From assembly GCF_002563795.1 (NCBI RefSeq), contig NZ_PDJL01000004.1, positions 1,426,001 through 1,490,000 of the forward strand: a stretch of DNA of 64,000 bases, read 5' to 3'. The DNA is from Vibrio sp. ES.051. GTDB lineage: Bacteria; Pseudomonadota; Gammaproteobacteria; Enterobacterales; Vibrionaceae. The notes under the pieces were generated by a model. The model was given only the letters and a program-made list of their open reading frames with translations, was not told the DNA's origin and made no database searches. Positions 41,986 to 50,294 of the stretch are shown here, in pieces; positions within the stretch are counted from its first letter, which is position 1; every line of letters starts with the position of its first letter. A program made the translations under genes and the position numbers.

Positions 41986-43170
41986 CTAACCAATGAGATT
42001 CACCGCTGCCGCTTTATGCTCAGGGGCTAAATGTGCATAGCGCAACGTCATCTTGAGATCCGCATGTCCAAGAAGTTCACGCACAATATTCAAATCGACG
42101 CCCGCCATTACCAGTTTGCTTGCAAAATGATGCCGCAAGTCATGGATCCTGAAATTCTCAATACCCGCCTCTTTCAATAATGATTGCCATTGATATTGAA
42201 AGAACTCTACGGGTTGGTTATTCGCTACGAAGACATAATCGGCATCAGAGTTTTGTGCTCGCCAACTCTCTAGTAGATTAAGCACCGTATCGTTAAGCGG
42301 TATCGTTCGAGTCTTCTTTGATTTGGCATTTTCAGAGCGAATGGTTAAATAACGATTGGGGAAAGAAACATACTCCCATCGTAAAGTCTGAAGTTCGCCT
42401 TTTCTCATGCCTGTATTCATAGCGGTGATCACTAATGGCTCTAAGAAATCAACGAACATGAGAGGCTTCTTCGTTCTATCGGACGCTCGAATGCTTTGAT
42501 TTCGGTTTTGAATACTATCCAGTAGACGCTGTTCTTCTTCCTTAGATAAATATCGTATTCGGGTGTTATCCTGCTTAATGAGTTTCACGCTGCTTAGGTT
42601 GTGGCTATCTATGAACTCCCACTCGACAGCACGATTGAATGCCGCTCTAAGGCGATTGACACAATACTCTATCGTTGAGGGTGCGCGACCTAGCTTTCTA
42701 CGTTCGGTGATCCACTGCTGTATATCCCAAGCTTTGACCTCATCCAATGGTTTGTCTAAAAGGTGGGTAAAAGAATTCGCAATGCAAGAATAAGCCTGAC
42801 TCGCCCGTTTTGGATTCATTGAAATTAAGTAATCTTTATAGTGTTCGGAAAGAAAACGACCAAGCGTGAGACTTTTGCGCATCTCTGCCTTTTTCGCTTC
42901 ATGACGAGATTCTTGGATATCCACCCCGCTCGCAACTAATCCTGCTTTCTCTTTGACTAAATCTCTCGCTTGAGCGGGTGTGAGTGAATCCGCCGAGCCA
43001 ATGAAGTAATTTCGTTGTTTGCCATTTACGCGGTAATAAAAGTAATATTTGATTGCGCCTTTTGGAGAGATACGGGCATGAAAGCCACTTATCTCAGTAT
43101 CATTAAGCCTCCCCTGTTCGACGGTAAGTGCTTTGATTGAGGTGTTGGTGATCTTCTTCTTAATGGGCAT
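41986..43170 (-). CDS. int: P4-type tyrosine integrase
   Basis: 394 residues from ATG 43,170 (AGGA at eight bases); the longer frame has no ribosome site. N-terminal DUF4102-like arm-binding part (GRLNDTEISGFHARISPKG), core-binding domain, then the catalytic residues: Arg in TGMRKGELQTLRW, HDLRHHFAS, and LLGHADLKMTLRYAHL with the Tyr. It lies at the right junction of the island and probably inserts it at attC sites. Confidence 0.93.
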   Translation of the reverse strand: MPIKKKITNTSIKALTVEQGRLNDTEISGFHARISPKGAIKYYFYYRVNGKQRNYFIGSADSLTPAQARDLVKEKAGLVASGVDIQESRHEAKKAEMRKSLTLGRFLSEHYKDYLISMNPKRASQAYSCIANSFTHLLDKPLDEVKAWDIQQWITERRKLGRAPSTIEYCVNRLRAAFNRAVEWEFIDSHNLSSVKLIKQDNTRIRYLSKEEEQRLLDSIQNRNQSIRASDRTKKPLMFVDFLEPLVITAMNTGMRKGELQTLRWEYVSFPNRYLTIRSENAKSKKTRTIPLNDTVLNLLESWRAQNSDADYVFVANNQPVEFFQYQWQSLLKEAGIENFRIHDLRHHFASKLVMAGVDLNIVRELLGHADLKMTLRYAHLAPEHKAAAVNLIG

Positions 43171-43183
43171 GCACAAGTCCTCG

Positions 43184-43200
43184 TGTAGCGTATATGTAGC
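43184..43200 (+). promoter_or_regulatory. Putative integrase arm-type site, right end
   Basis: TGTAGCGTATATGTAGC between the integrase start and the right attC junction (133 bases), with ATTATTGTAC just beside it. Confidence 0.6.
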
Positions 43201-43332
43201 AAAATTATTGTACGTACACCCATACCCACGAACAACAAAGAACAAACCAGATTCATATAAGTACATGTTTTTATGCGAGTATTCGCTCATTCTTGTTCAT
43301 TGGTGTTTACTGAGAGTTTTTACTCATTCCCA

Positions 43333-43445
43333 CTGTTAAGGGGTGAGCAGCGCAATACTTAAGCCGCCGCATACCACCTTAAACACTAAAACCAACGCAT
43401 GGTGAAAATGCCACGCGTTGCGAATCCCTCTTGAACAGTTTGTTA
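43333..43445 (-). repeat. Right part of the attC split by island 2
   Basis: Starts with the repeated CTGTTAAGGGG and ends CTTGAACAG, TTTGTTA. Belongs to small membrane cassette copy 2. Confidence 0.9.
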
Positions 43446-43449
43446 GCTT

Positions 43450-43635
43450 TTAATACCGCCCCATTCCATGGAACATTCCACCAAAAAAAGCCATTAAAAG
43501 ACCAAAAATTATACTCAGAATTATAAAAGCGGGGATCGAAGCAATAACCAATTTAACCATAAAAATAACCATCGACATAAAAGGCATTTTTATATCTACA
43601 ACAGTAACTTCTTGTTTATCATTTTCTACAGACAT
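43450..43635 (-). CDS. Small single-helix membrane protein, copy 2
   Basis: 61 residues, differing from copy 1 at 32,522 by one residue in the chosen frame (VVDIKMP for VVDVKMP). Same ribosome site. The original array probably had these two cassettes side by side before the island entered between them. Confidence 0.8.
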   Translation of the reverse strand: MSVENDKQEVTVVDIKMPFMSMVIFMVKLVIASIPAFIILSIIFGLLMAFFGGMFHGMGRY

Positions 43636-43724
43636 AACCATTTCCTTATCGCTAGTAATAAGCAATTAGTTTAGAACACTTGGTAATGTAATTCTTTGAG
43701 GTGATTATTGTTTATCTTGAAAGC

Positions 43725-43846
43725 TAACGCCGCGTTAAGTAGTGAGCAACGCTACCACGAAACATAACCATACCACCGTAAACACGAAACCGAACGATGG
43801 AATGAAAAATGCCATGCGTTGGGAATCTGCCTTAAACGCTTTGTTA
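43725..43846 (-). repeat. attC of the 116-residue membrane cassette
   Basis: 122 bp. CGCGTTAAG/CTTAAACGC, TAG/CTG. Confidence 0.95.
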
Positions 43847-44194
43847 TAGAGCATTTCCCAACACCAATGATGCTAGTTTCCACACACCATATAGAAAACT
43901 TCCAACTGCTCCTAAAATGGAGAGTCGCAACAATTGATGCTGAAGTGTACCAGCGATTTTCACTATATTTTCTAAATTGGCTAACAAAATAAAACAGGCA
44001 ATAATGGTGCAGACCACACAGAAGAAGAATGCGCTAACTGAGTGAACCAAAAACTCTTGGTAATCAGGCAACTGTTTCATTTGACTATAAAATGACGCTA
44101 TAAACGCAATACATGCAACCGACAAAGTTGCAAGATGTTTGAGCATATCTATAGACACTTTACGTTTTTCATAGCCAGGTATAATATGTTGCAT
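43844..44194 (-). CDS. Membrane protein, about three helices
   Basis: 116 residues from ATG 44,194 with GGGAG upstream (a GTG nine codons earlier is possible). Basic N-terminus (GYEKRK), then helices at about 19-36, 52-72 and 88-112. No family recognised. The stop codon is in the attC. Confidence 0.72.
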   Translation of the reverse strand: MQHIIPGYEKRKVSIDMLKHLATLSVACIAFIASFYSQMKQLPDYQEFLVHSVSAFFFCVVCTIIACFILLANLENIVKIAGTLQHQLLRLSILGAVGSFLYGVWKLASLVLGNAL

Positions 44195-44230
44195 AAAACT
44201 CCCAAATTTGAATATTTTCACTCTGCTCTA

Positions 44231-44348
44231 TAACGCCCAATTAAGTTGTGAGCAACGCTGCCACCTTACTCAAACACTTCACCGTAATCACTAAACAAAT
44301 TGAAACCGAAAGCGCCGAGCGTTGCGAATCAGCTTGAATTGTTTGTTA
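44231..44348 (-). repeat. attC of gene-less cassette B3
   Basis: 118 bp. CCAATTAAG/CTTGAATTG, TTG/CAG; very close to the site of cassette B2. Confidence 0.95.
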
Positions 44349-44808
44349 TGTTTTACCACAAATGACTGATTTATTTGGCAAAGAACTGCATTCTTGACCG
44401 GATTTTCTGAGCCGAATCACACGACAAAACTCACTTGGCCGCCAGATGCACGGAACATAAAACGCGTAAGTCCACTTCCCTGCCCAATGAGGCAACCCGA
44501 CCAACGTTCAACAAGCGCCCTCTCTTTCCAACCACAGCGCAGAACAATGGCAAATTGCCGAGGCAACTGCTAAGCCGATATGCCAATTGGCAAATACACT
44601 CAAAGCGACTTAAAGCCAGTGAAACTTATAAACAGCCGCCACGACCTGAAAATGAAGCAACCCACGAACATTAGTATGTTTTACGGGCTGAGTGATTCAT
44701 GAACTTGGGCCGACAATGCCGATTTGCTGAAGTAACTCGAACGAACTGCCAAAGGGACAAAGAACATAGATCGAAGAAACTTTAAGCCACTGAAATACAA
44801 GTAAACAT
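44349..44808 (-). repeat. Gene-less cassette family B, copy 3
   Basis: The shared minus-strand frame has stops here, which argues against a protein product for the family. Confidence 0.72.
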
Positions 44809-44898
44809 AACGCCGCATTAAGGTGTGAGCGGCGCTTGGCTATACTTGAGCGAAGCGAAACTGCCAAGCGTTGCGAATCACTCTTAAATGCTTTGTTA
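44809..44898 (-). repeat. Short attC of the DUF3024 cassette
   Basis: 90 bp, short class; CGCATTAAG/CTTAAATGC. Confidence 0.93.
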
Positions 44899-44913
44899 TG
44901 TACGTGGTTGATT

Positions 44914-45261
44914 CTATCCCCAAAAACACCCATAAGTATCGTCTTCCAATACTTCAAAGAAAGCTTCTAGGAGCTGAATTTCTGGAATTGGCTCATACGA
45001 ATGCCATTTTTGGTCGGATTTCATCCAGTAAATTTTCCACGCGTCACGCGACTTATAATATTTGACTTTGGCTACTGGGCACTCCATTTTTTCGGATGCG
45101 TCATTCCACTTAGGACGTATCTCAAATATTTCGATAACCTGCCCCTCTAGCCGATACCCAATGTCAAGTTGGTTGCGGATCTCTTCTGGCGGTCGACAAG
45201 AATCGAGGTATTTCTCCACTGCCTTTCTGTAACGCTGTTGCTCAATTTCTGAAAATGCCAT
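44914..45261 (-). CDS. DUF3024 family protein
   Basis: 115 residues matching the DUF3024 family: RYRKAVEKYLDSCRPPEEIRN and FEIRPKWNDASEKMECPVAKV, then AWKIYWMKSDQKWHSYEP and a conserved DTYGCFWG end. The family is common in Vibrio cassettes; function unknown. Confidence 0.9.
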   Translation of the reverse strand: MAFSEIEQQRYRKAVEKYLDSCRPPEEIRNQLDIGYRLEGQVIEIFEIRPKWNDASEKMECPVAKVKYYKSRDAWKIYWMKSDQKWHSYEPIPEIQLLEAFFEVLEDDTYGCFWG

Positions 45262-45342
45262 ATCTACTACCTAACCCTTTAATTAAGCTAAGTTTACGAC
45301 CAAATTTCATTCGTTGGCTAGGTTAATTTTCGAGAAAGTACA

Positions 45343-45433
45343 TAACGCCGCATTAAGGTGTGAGCGGCGCTTGGCTATACTTGAGCGAAGCGAAACTGCC
45401 AAGCGTTGCGAATCACTCTTAAATGCTTTGTTA
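45343..45433 (-). repeat. Short attC of the truncated GNAT cassette
   Basis: 91 bp, short class, nearly identical to the site at 44,809. Confidence 0.93.
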
Positions 45434-45853
45434 GTTGCGTTCTTGCCACTCCGAACGCAACACCCCATATTTCACTGAATCGTAATACTCGCCTTCATAG
45501 TAACGTACTTTTCTTAGCCTTGCTTCTTGTTGAAAACCCAACTTCAGCGCCAGAGACATCATGCGCGGATTGCCTGACCATGTTGTCAAACCAACCCTTT
45601 CGATTGTGTTATTTTTGAACAAGTATGATATCCATTGAGGAAGAGCCAACGCAGCGATACCTTGCCCCCAAAACTTAGAATCGTAGATCACCACACCAGC
45701 TTCAAGCCAGCGAGTTTCTTCACATTCCCAATAACAACTGACTGTCCCTATCGGAGTATCATCGACAGTGATTAACTGTAAATCTGAGCCGACTAATAAC
45801 CGTTGAAACGAAGACTTTTCAAACTGCTTTAATGAAGGGTGAGAGTACGGAAA
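45431..45853 (-). pseudogene. GNAT acetyltransferase, 5' end cut by IS256
   Basis: The frame is open from the IS edge at 45,853 to the stop in the attC (about 140 codons). Acetyltransferase features remain: LITVDDTPIGTVSCYWE, the GQGIAALALPQWISYLF binding loop and ARLRKVRYYEGEYYDSVKYG. The N-terminal strand and the start are missing, so it is probably inactive. Confidence 0.82.
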
Positions 45854-47147
45854 GAGGGCGTTCAGAATTCTGTGTCAGCTAATTTTGGCTAAATATCTAA
45901 GACGTCATCCAAGCGACCTTCAAAATGAATCGCCAGTTGAGACAATGTCATATTCCAATTCTGTATTGGCATTGTCCATTTCTTAGAAGCATTCAATATC
46001 CCAGCATACAGTAGCTTAAGCAAGCTATTTTCATTTGGGAACCCACCCTTAGTTTTGGTCAGTTTACGGAATTGGCGATGTACGGCTTCAATAGCATTTG
46101 TCGTGTAAATAGCCTTTCGGACGTATTCTGGATATTTGAAGTAAACCGATAAATTTGCCCATTTGTTCCGCCAGGAACGAATCACTATTGGGTATTGCTG
46201 TCCCCATTTGGCTTCCAAACGATCCAACTCCATCTCGGCCGCTTCTTTGCTGACAGCCCGATAGACTGGCTTCAAGTCGGCCATAAACGCCTTCTGATGC
46301 TTAGAGGCAACATATTTCATAGAGTTACGGATTTGGTGAATGATGCATTGCTGAACTTCTGTATCAGGATAGATGGTTGCTATCGCTTCTGGGAAGCCTG
46401 TTAGCCCATCTACGCAGGCGATCAAGATATCTTCAACGCCGCGGTTATACAGATCTGTTAGCACGGAGAGCCAGTAATTAGCGCCTTCCGACTCTGACAG
46501 ATAAAGACCGAGTAGCTCCTTTTTCCCCTCAACATCTAAGCCCAATATTGTGTATATCGCTTTGCTAACGTAGCGTCCGTCTTCTTTGATTTTATAGTGG
46601 ATGGCATCAAGCCAGACAAAGGGATAAAGTGCATCGAGCGGACGTTGCTGCCACTCCTTCAGCTCAGGTATCAAACGGTCGGTAACACCTGTGATGGTGG
46701 CCTCAGAGACATCAATGCCATACATATCTTCTACGTGACCACGGATATCACGGTAGCTCATACCGAGCGAGAACATGGATAGGATCTTACGGTCGATCTC
46801 ATCGGTCAATTTAGTCTGGTTCTTCTTAACTAACTGGGGTTCAAATGTTCCAGAGCGGTCGCGTGGGGTATCCAGTTCAAACGTGCCGACAGAAGACTTA
46901 ATCGTTTTCTTGCTTGAGCCGTTCTTACGGTTAGGTTGCTCATCACCTTCAAGGTGCTGTTCGAGTTCTGCTTTCAAAGCAGCTTCTGTGATTTGTTTAA
47001 TGAGCGGAGTTAAGAAGCCATCTTTACCTGTCAGGTCTTGGCCTGACTGAAGGGCTTTAATAGCTTGTTCTAGATCGAAGTCTTTGTTCATGTGTCATTC
47101 CTGTTTTGTATATCATACTGAAATGACACAGATTTCTAAACACTACC
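45854..47147 (-). mobile_element. IS256-family element, copy 1
   Basis: 1,294 bp with imperfect 24-bp ends (GAGGGCGTTCAGAATTCTG on the left, inverse of GGTAGTGTTTAGAAATCTG on the right). The flanking 8 bases (TACGGAAA and TTGAAGGT) do not match, and the two sides are different broken cassettes, so a deletion accompanied or followed insertion. Confidence 0.92.
45889..47091 (-). CDS. IS256-family transposase, copy 1
   Basis: 400 residues, mutator-type DDE transposase: VWLDAIHYKIK, IACVDGLTGFPEAI and TTNAIEAVHRQFRKLTKTKG carry the conserved acids. Identical to the copy at 54,527-55,729 and intact. Confidence 0.97.
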   Translation of the reverse strand: MNKDFDLEQAIKALQSGQDLTGKDGFLTPLIKQITEAALKAELEQHLEGDEQPNRKNGSSKKTIKSSVGTFELDTPRDRSGTFEPQLVKKNQTKLTDEIDRKILSMFSLGMSYRDIRGHVEDMYGIDVSEATITGVTDRLIPELKEWQQRPLDALYPFVWLDAIHYKIKEDGRYVSKAIYTILGLDVEGKKELLGLYLSESEGANYWLSVLTDLYNRGVEDILIACVDGLTGFPEAIATIYPDTEVQQCIIHQIRNSMKYVASKHQKAFMADLKPVYRAVSKEAAEMELDRLEAKWGQQYPIVIRSWRNKWANLSVYFKYPEYVRKAIYTTNAIEAVHRQFRKLTKTKGGFPNENSLLKLLYAGILNASKKWTMPIQNWNMTLSQLAIHFEGRLDDVLDI

Positions 47148-47564
47148 TTGAAGGTAGTCGTTGTTCCAAGAAATAGCACGTACAAATATAGAAGAACCAC
47201 CTAGAATGTCCCTTGCGACAATTTCTGCCTTGTCATAAGAGTAACCGCCTTGACCATCATTTGAATATGTTTTCATTTGAATTGTATTGGAAGGTTTTTT
47301 GTCAACTCTATAGGTAAATGTAAAAGGCTTATTCTTTGATTCAATTAGAGTATCTGCAGAAACTTCAAAACGAACTCGGCCGTTCTTACATTGAAAGCCA
47401 ATGTTAAAGTAGTTGTTATACTGATAATTTACTCCGCTTGAATAAGCATACGAATACTCTTCATCTGTAAGTTGATCTTTTTTCGACTTATAAGTCCATG
47501 CATCAAAGTCATACGCTGAAGACGCACTTGTAAACAAAATCAGTATTGGTATCAATTTTTTCAT
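47148..47564 (-). pseudogene. Exported cassette protein, 3' end cut by IS256
   Basis: 139 codons before the IS edge, after which the frame runs four codons into the IS to a stop at 47,136. A signal peptide (KKLIPILILFTSASSA) and beta-rich mature part with one Cys (IGFQCKNGRVRFEV) are visible; this resembles small periplasmic proteins that respond to type VI-like or lysozyme stress, but no family is assigned. Its attC is gone. Confidence 0.72.
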
Positions 47565-47587
47565 ATCACCTAGCTCCTTGATAAACT

Positions 47588-47708
47588 TAACGCCGCGTTA
47601 AGTGGTGAACAACGCAACCACCAAACCTAAACCATTGTGCCGTAAACACTAAAGCTGATTCAAACTAAAAATGCCAAGCGTTGTGAATCCGTCTTAAACG
47701 CTTTGTTA
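47588..47708 (-). repeat. attC of the 115-residue cassette
   Basis: 121 bp. CGCGTTAAG/CTTAAACGC, TGG/CCG, inner AACAACGC/GCGTTGT. Confidence 0.95.
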
Positions 47709-47717
47709 GCTTCATGC

Positions 47718-48065
47718 TTATGAGTTACAAGACTGATGATCGTTACCTTTATCTCGGCATACAATATACCTAGTTAACTTCTTGGATAACTCTACGTCAT
47801 ATATGGACTGCTGACTGCGGGAAGAGTTTATCCAACTAACAAATTCATTTCGGCAAAAGTACACTTCTTGCCTAACAAACATCCCATTCCCAATGCGAAA
47901 GGCGGGGTCTCCAACGCGACGATCACTTGGGTGGTTGGCGGCATACAATTGATTGTAACATGCCCCCCACTTATTGTTGGTACTGGGAGGTACCCCGTCA
48001 TTTGCTCGATAAAGCCATACAGCCCCGACTATTACGATGATTGCCCCGTAAAACTTAAACATCAT
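47718..48065 (-). CDS. Membrane-anchored or exported hypothetical
   Basis: 115 residues from ATG 48,065 (a GTG three codons earlier is possible). One N-terminal hydrophobic helix (FKFYGAIIVIVGAVWLY), then a Cys-containing hydrophilic domain with four cysteines (CYNQ, FCRNEF, CRDKG, QSCNS), suggesting a disulfide-bonded periplasmic domain. Not recognised. Confidence 0.72.
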   Translation of the reverse strand: MMFKFYGAIIVIVGAVWLYRANDGVPPSTNNKWGACYNQLYAANHPSDRRVGDPAFRIGNGMFVRQEVYFCRNEFVSWINSSRSQQSIYDVELSKKLTRYIVCRDKGNDHQSCNS

Positions 48066-48122
48066 TATGCCCACAATTGTATTTTATATTGCAAATTATA
48101 GACAACCTTGCCAGAGTGAAGC

Positions 48123-48242
48123 TAACGCTAAGCTAAGTGGCTAACAAACCTGCCACCTGACTCAATTTGAACACCTTAAACACACAACTTAACCAAACCA
48201 AAAATGCCGAGCGTTTGTTAGTCCGTCTTAAGCGCTTTGTTA
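48123..48242 (-). repeat. attC of gene-less cassette C2
   Basis: 120 bp. Outer GCTAAGCTAAG/CTTAAGCGC as in copy C1, but inner arms GGCTAACAAAC/GTTTGTTAGTCC replace the usual ones, both sides changed together. Confidence 0.93.
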
Positions 48243-48670
48243 GTTTGCCACCGCGATAAAACCAAAGGTTTAGCGCCAAGATGCTGAATTAGTTACAAAA
48301 CTACTGGCTTTGAACACAAAAGTAAAACGAGCAGCTAAGAATTTAAATGCAACCGACAAAACGCACTTGGCTAAGAAGCGACATACGACAAACAACCACG
48401 GTTTGAAGCACTTTAACTAACAAAGGATTCGTTCGACCAACCTGACAACCAAATGTGACTAAGCTATTTGTTAACGAATGAGCCGCCAAGACAAAGAAAA
48501 CGCACCAAAGAACTAGCAACAATGTTAGAACCTGTAAGTGACTAACTCACCGCAAACGCTTCCAACATAGTGCCACCGGAAAGTTCGTGAGATTGAAAAA
48601 CGAACAGGTGAATAGCTAGAACGTAGAACAACGCTCTTAGACCACAAACGCTTTTCTGCCCTTTGCAAAC
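48243..48670 (-). repeat. Gene-less cassette family C, copy 2
   Basis: It shares both ends with 30,966-31,363. It also contains AGTGCCACCGGAAAG, found in family D cassettes (near 61,750 and 63,710), so C and D may be distant relatives. No conserved frame. Confidence 0.68.
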
Positions 48671-48790
48671 TAACGCCCGCTTAAGTGGTGAGCAACGCAA
48701 TACCGATGTTTCCGCACACCACCTTAATCACTTAAATCAACGCATGGTAAAAATGCCACGCGTTGCGAATCCGTCTTAAAGCGTTTGTTA
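48671..48790 (-). repeat. attC of the ParE-type cassette
   Basis: 120 bp. CCGCTTAAG/CTTAAAGCG, TGG/CCG. Confidence 0.95.
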
Positions 48791-48808
48791 GCCGCTCATT
48801 TTCAAAGG

Positions 48809-49111
48809 TTATTGTTTACTCAACAGGAACTTACGCAAATCTCTTTCGGCACGCATAACAAACAGAATAAATACTTTGTCTGCGTCTTGTTTATAGAATA
48901 CACGACATGGATTAACAACAACCTCACGGTAACTTAAATGTTCTAATTCAGGTGGAATACGCCCTGATTCCGGAAAACTCTCTAGACGCTCAACTTTAGA
49001 AAAAATCGTTTGAACCAATTGCTTTGCTGCAACGACATTTTCAAGTGCGATGTATTCAGCGATATCATTGAGGTCGGATAGCGCTGGCTCAGTCCAGATT
49101 ATTTCAGCCAT
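48809..49111 (-). CDS. RelE/ParE-family toxin
   Basis: 100 residues: IIWTEPALSDLNDIAEYIALEN, FSKVERLESFPESGRIPPEL, YREVVVNPCRVFYKQDADKVFILFVMRAERDL. The layout and the central SGR segment are ParE-like. It overlaps the antitoxin by 13 bases and, unlike the other two TA pairs here, lies in array orientation. Confidence 0.92.
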   Translation of the reverse strand: MAEIIWTEPALSDLNDIAEYIALENVVAAKQLVQTIFSKVERLESFPESGRIPPELEHLSYREVVVNPCRVFYKQDADKVFILFVMRAERDLRKFLLSKQ

Positions 49112-49356
49112 TTTGACATTTTGTCCTTGGCTTCTTCGTGACTAACCACTTTGCCATCAGCTAGTGCGCGTTCGCCTCGCGCAATACCCTCAAGAATTGA
49201 CAAACGGTTTTGCATAAACTCGTAATCATCAACATCGATCAAATATGCTGATGGTTTACCGTGCTCGGTAATTAATACTGGTTCTTTAGTGTCGTGCAGA
49301 TCGGCGAGGATCTTAGTTGCTTGACGCTTGAGTGACGTGACTAATTCTACTTTCAT
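49099..49356 (-). CDS. Phd/YefM-family antitoxin
   Basis: 85 residues: KVELVTSLKRQATKILADLHDTKEPVLITEHGKPSAYLIDVDDYEFMQNRL, split by position, is the Phd/YefM DNA-binding domain with a C-terminal helical toxin-binding part (EEAKDKMSKWLK). Upstream of the toxin; probably autoregulates the operon. Confidence 0.92.
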   Translation of the reverse strand: MKVELVTSLKRQATKILADLHDTKEPVLITEHGKPSAYLIDVDDYEFMQNRLSILEGIARGERALADGKVVSHEEAKDKMSKWLK

Positions 49357-49427
49357 GAGAGCAACTCCAAAGGAATACTATAGTGATACTATTCTATCAC
49401 TTTACGTATAGCAAGCTCCATGACGGC

Positions 49428-49547
49428 TAACGCCCAATTAAGGTGTGAAGCACGCTACCAAGATAGTCAGTTTGAGCACCGTAATCACTAAACTAAACCC
49501 AAACCAAAAATGCCAAGCGTGCTGAATCACACTTAAATTGTTTGTTA
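49428..49547 (-). repeat. attC of the pRiA4b-ORF3-like cassette
   Basis: 120 bp. Inner arms AAGCACGC/GCGTGCTG; outer CCAATTAAG/CTTAAATTG. Confidence 0.95.
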
Positions 49548-49553
49548 TATTTT

Positions 49554-50171
49554 TTACGGCTGATAGGGCTGATTAAATGCATTACACCAGCGTAGATAAG
49601 GGTCTGAAAATTCGACTTTTTTCGGGCTAAACGCATGCTGGTCGTATGGCCAATAATTTTTTGCATGATTTTTCAGCCACTCAACTGTATCGACATATTC
49701 CTCATGGCTTTGATCGGACAATATTTCTAACACACTCTGATAACCATGTAAGCCACCACTATCTTCTGGTGGACAAGCCATTTTTCCGTCTAAGCATTGA
49801 GGGAAAGTAGAATCTAAGGAAGCTAAAAACATACCAACCAAAGTGACTTCGTGATGCCAACTATCACCAAAATCATAAACATAATCAATAGTATTGCCCA
49901 GTGATGTGAAATATTTTTTGGCCGAAAGTTCCCAACCTGCAATTATACTTTCATCATGCTCTGACTCGGGAAGGCCGATCCGCTTACCTTTTGTAGGACC
50001 AGCTTTTCTTGGAGAAAATTCATGTAAATGGTAATCAAGCCAACCCATTGCATCTTGAATAGCAACATGCAATTCCCAGAAGTTGTAATGATCTGGCACA
50101 TCAATTTCTCGCCAAATTTCCGGTTCGCTTCCCGATAGAGAAACTCTGAATCGAAGAATCTTTTGATGCAT
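49554..50171 (-). CDS. pRiA4b ORF-3-like protein
   Basis: 205 residues. The family is recognised by LRFRVSLSGSEPEIWREIDVP, FWELHVAIQDAMGW, HLHEFSP, YVYDFGDSWHHEVTL and a C-terminal DSGGLHGYQSVLEIL / PEDSGG region. Such proteins (also called TnpR-like) are common in mobile DNA; function unknown. Full length. Confidence 0.93.
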   Translation of the reverse strand: MHQKILRFRVSLSGSEPEIWREIDVPDHYNFWELHVAIQDAMGWLDYHLHEFSPRKAGPTKGKRIGLPESEHDESIIAGWELSAKKYFTSLGNTIDYVYDFGDSWHHEVTLVGMFLASLDSTFPQCLDGKMACPPEDSGGLHGYQSVLEILSDQSHEEYVDTVEWLKNHAKNYWPYDQHAFSPKKVEFSDPYLRWCNAFNQPYQP

Positions 50172-50203
50172 AATTTATAGTCCTATGAATTCAAATAAAA
50201 ATA

Positions 50204-50294
50204 TAACGCCGCATTAAGGTGTGAGCGGCGCTTGGCTATACTTGAGCGAAGCGAAACTGCCAAGCGTTGCGAATCACTCTTAAATGCTTTGTTA
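50204..50294 (-). repeat. Short attC of the 264-residue cassette
   Basis: 91 bp, short class; CGCATTAAG/CTTAAATGC. Confidence 0.93.

Larger units (their letters stand above)
32815..43332. mobile_element. attC-inserted genomic island (island 2)
   Basis: 10.5 kb bounded by an 11-bp direct repeat CTGTTAAGGGG made of attC sequence. A P4-type integrase reads away from the right junction, as expected for integrase-mediated insertion. AlpA and a VapE-like replication protein make it satellite-like, similar in plan to P4/PICI-type elements; there are no capsid genes. Cargo: amidohydrolase, recombinase, BRCT protein, gene fragments, Mrr-like nuclease. Arm-type sites lie 73 bp inside the left junction and 133 bp inside the right one. 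Confidence 0.8.
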
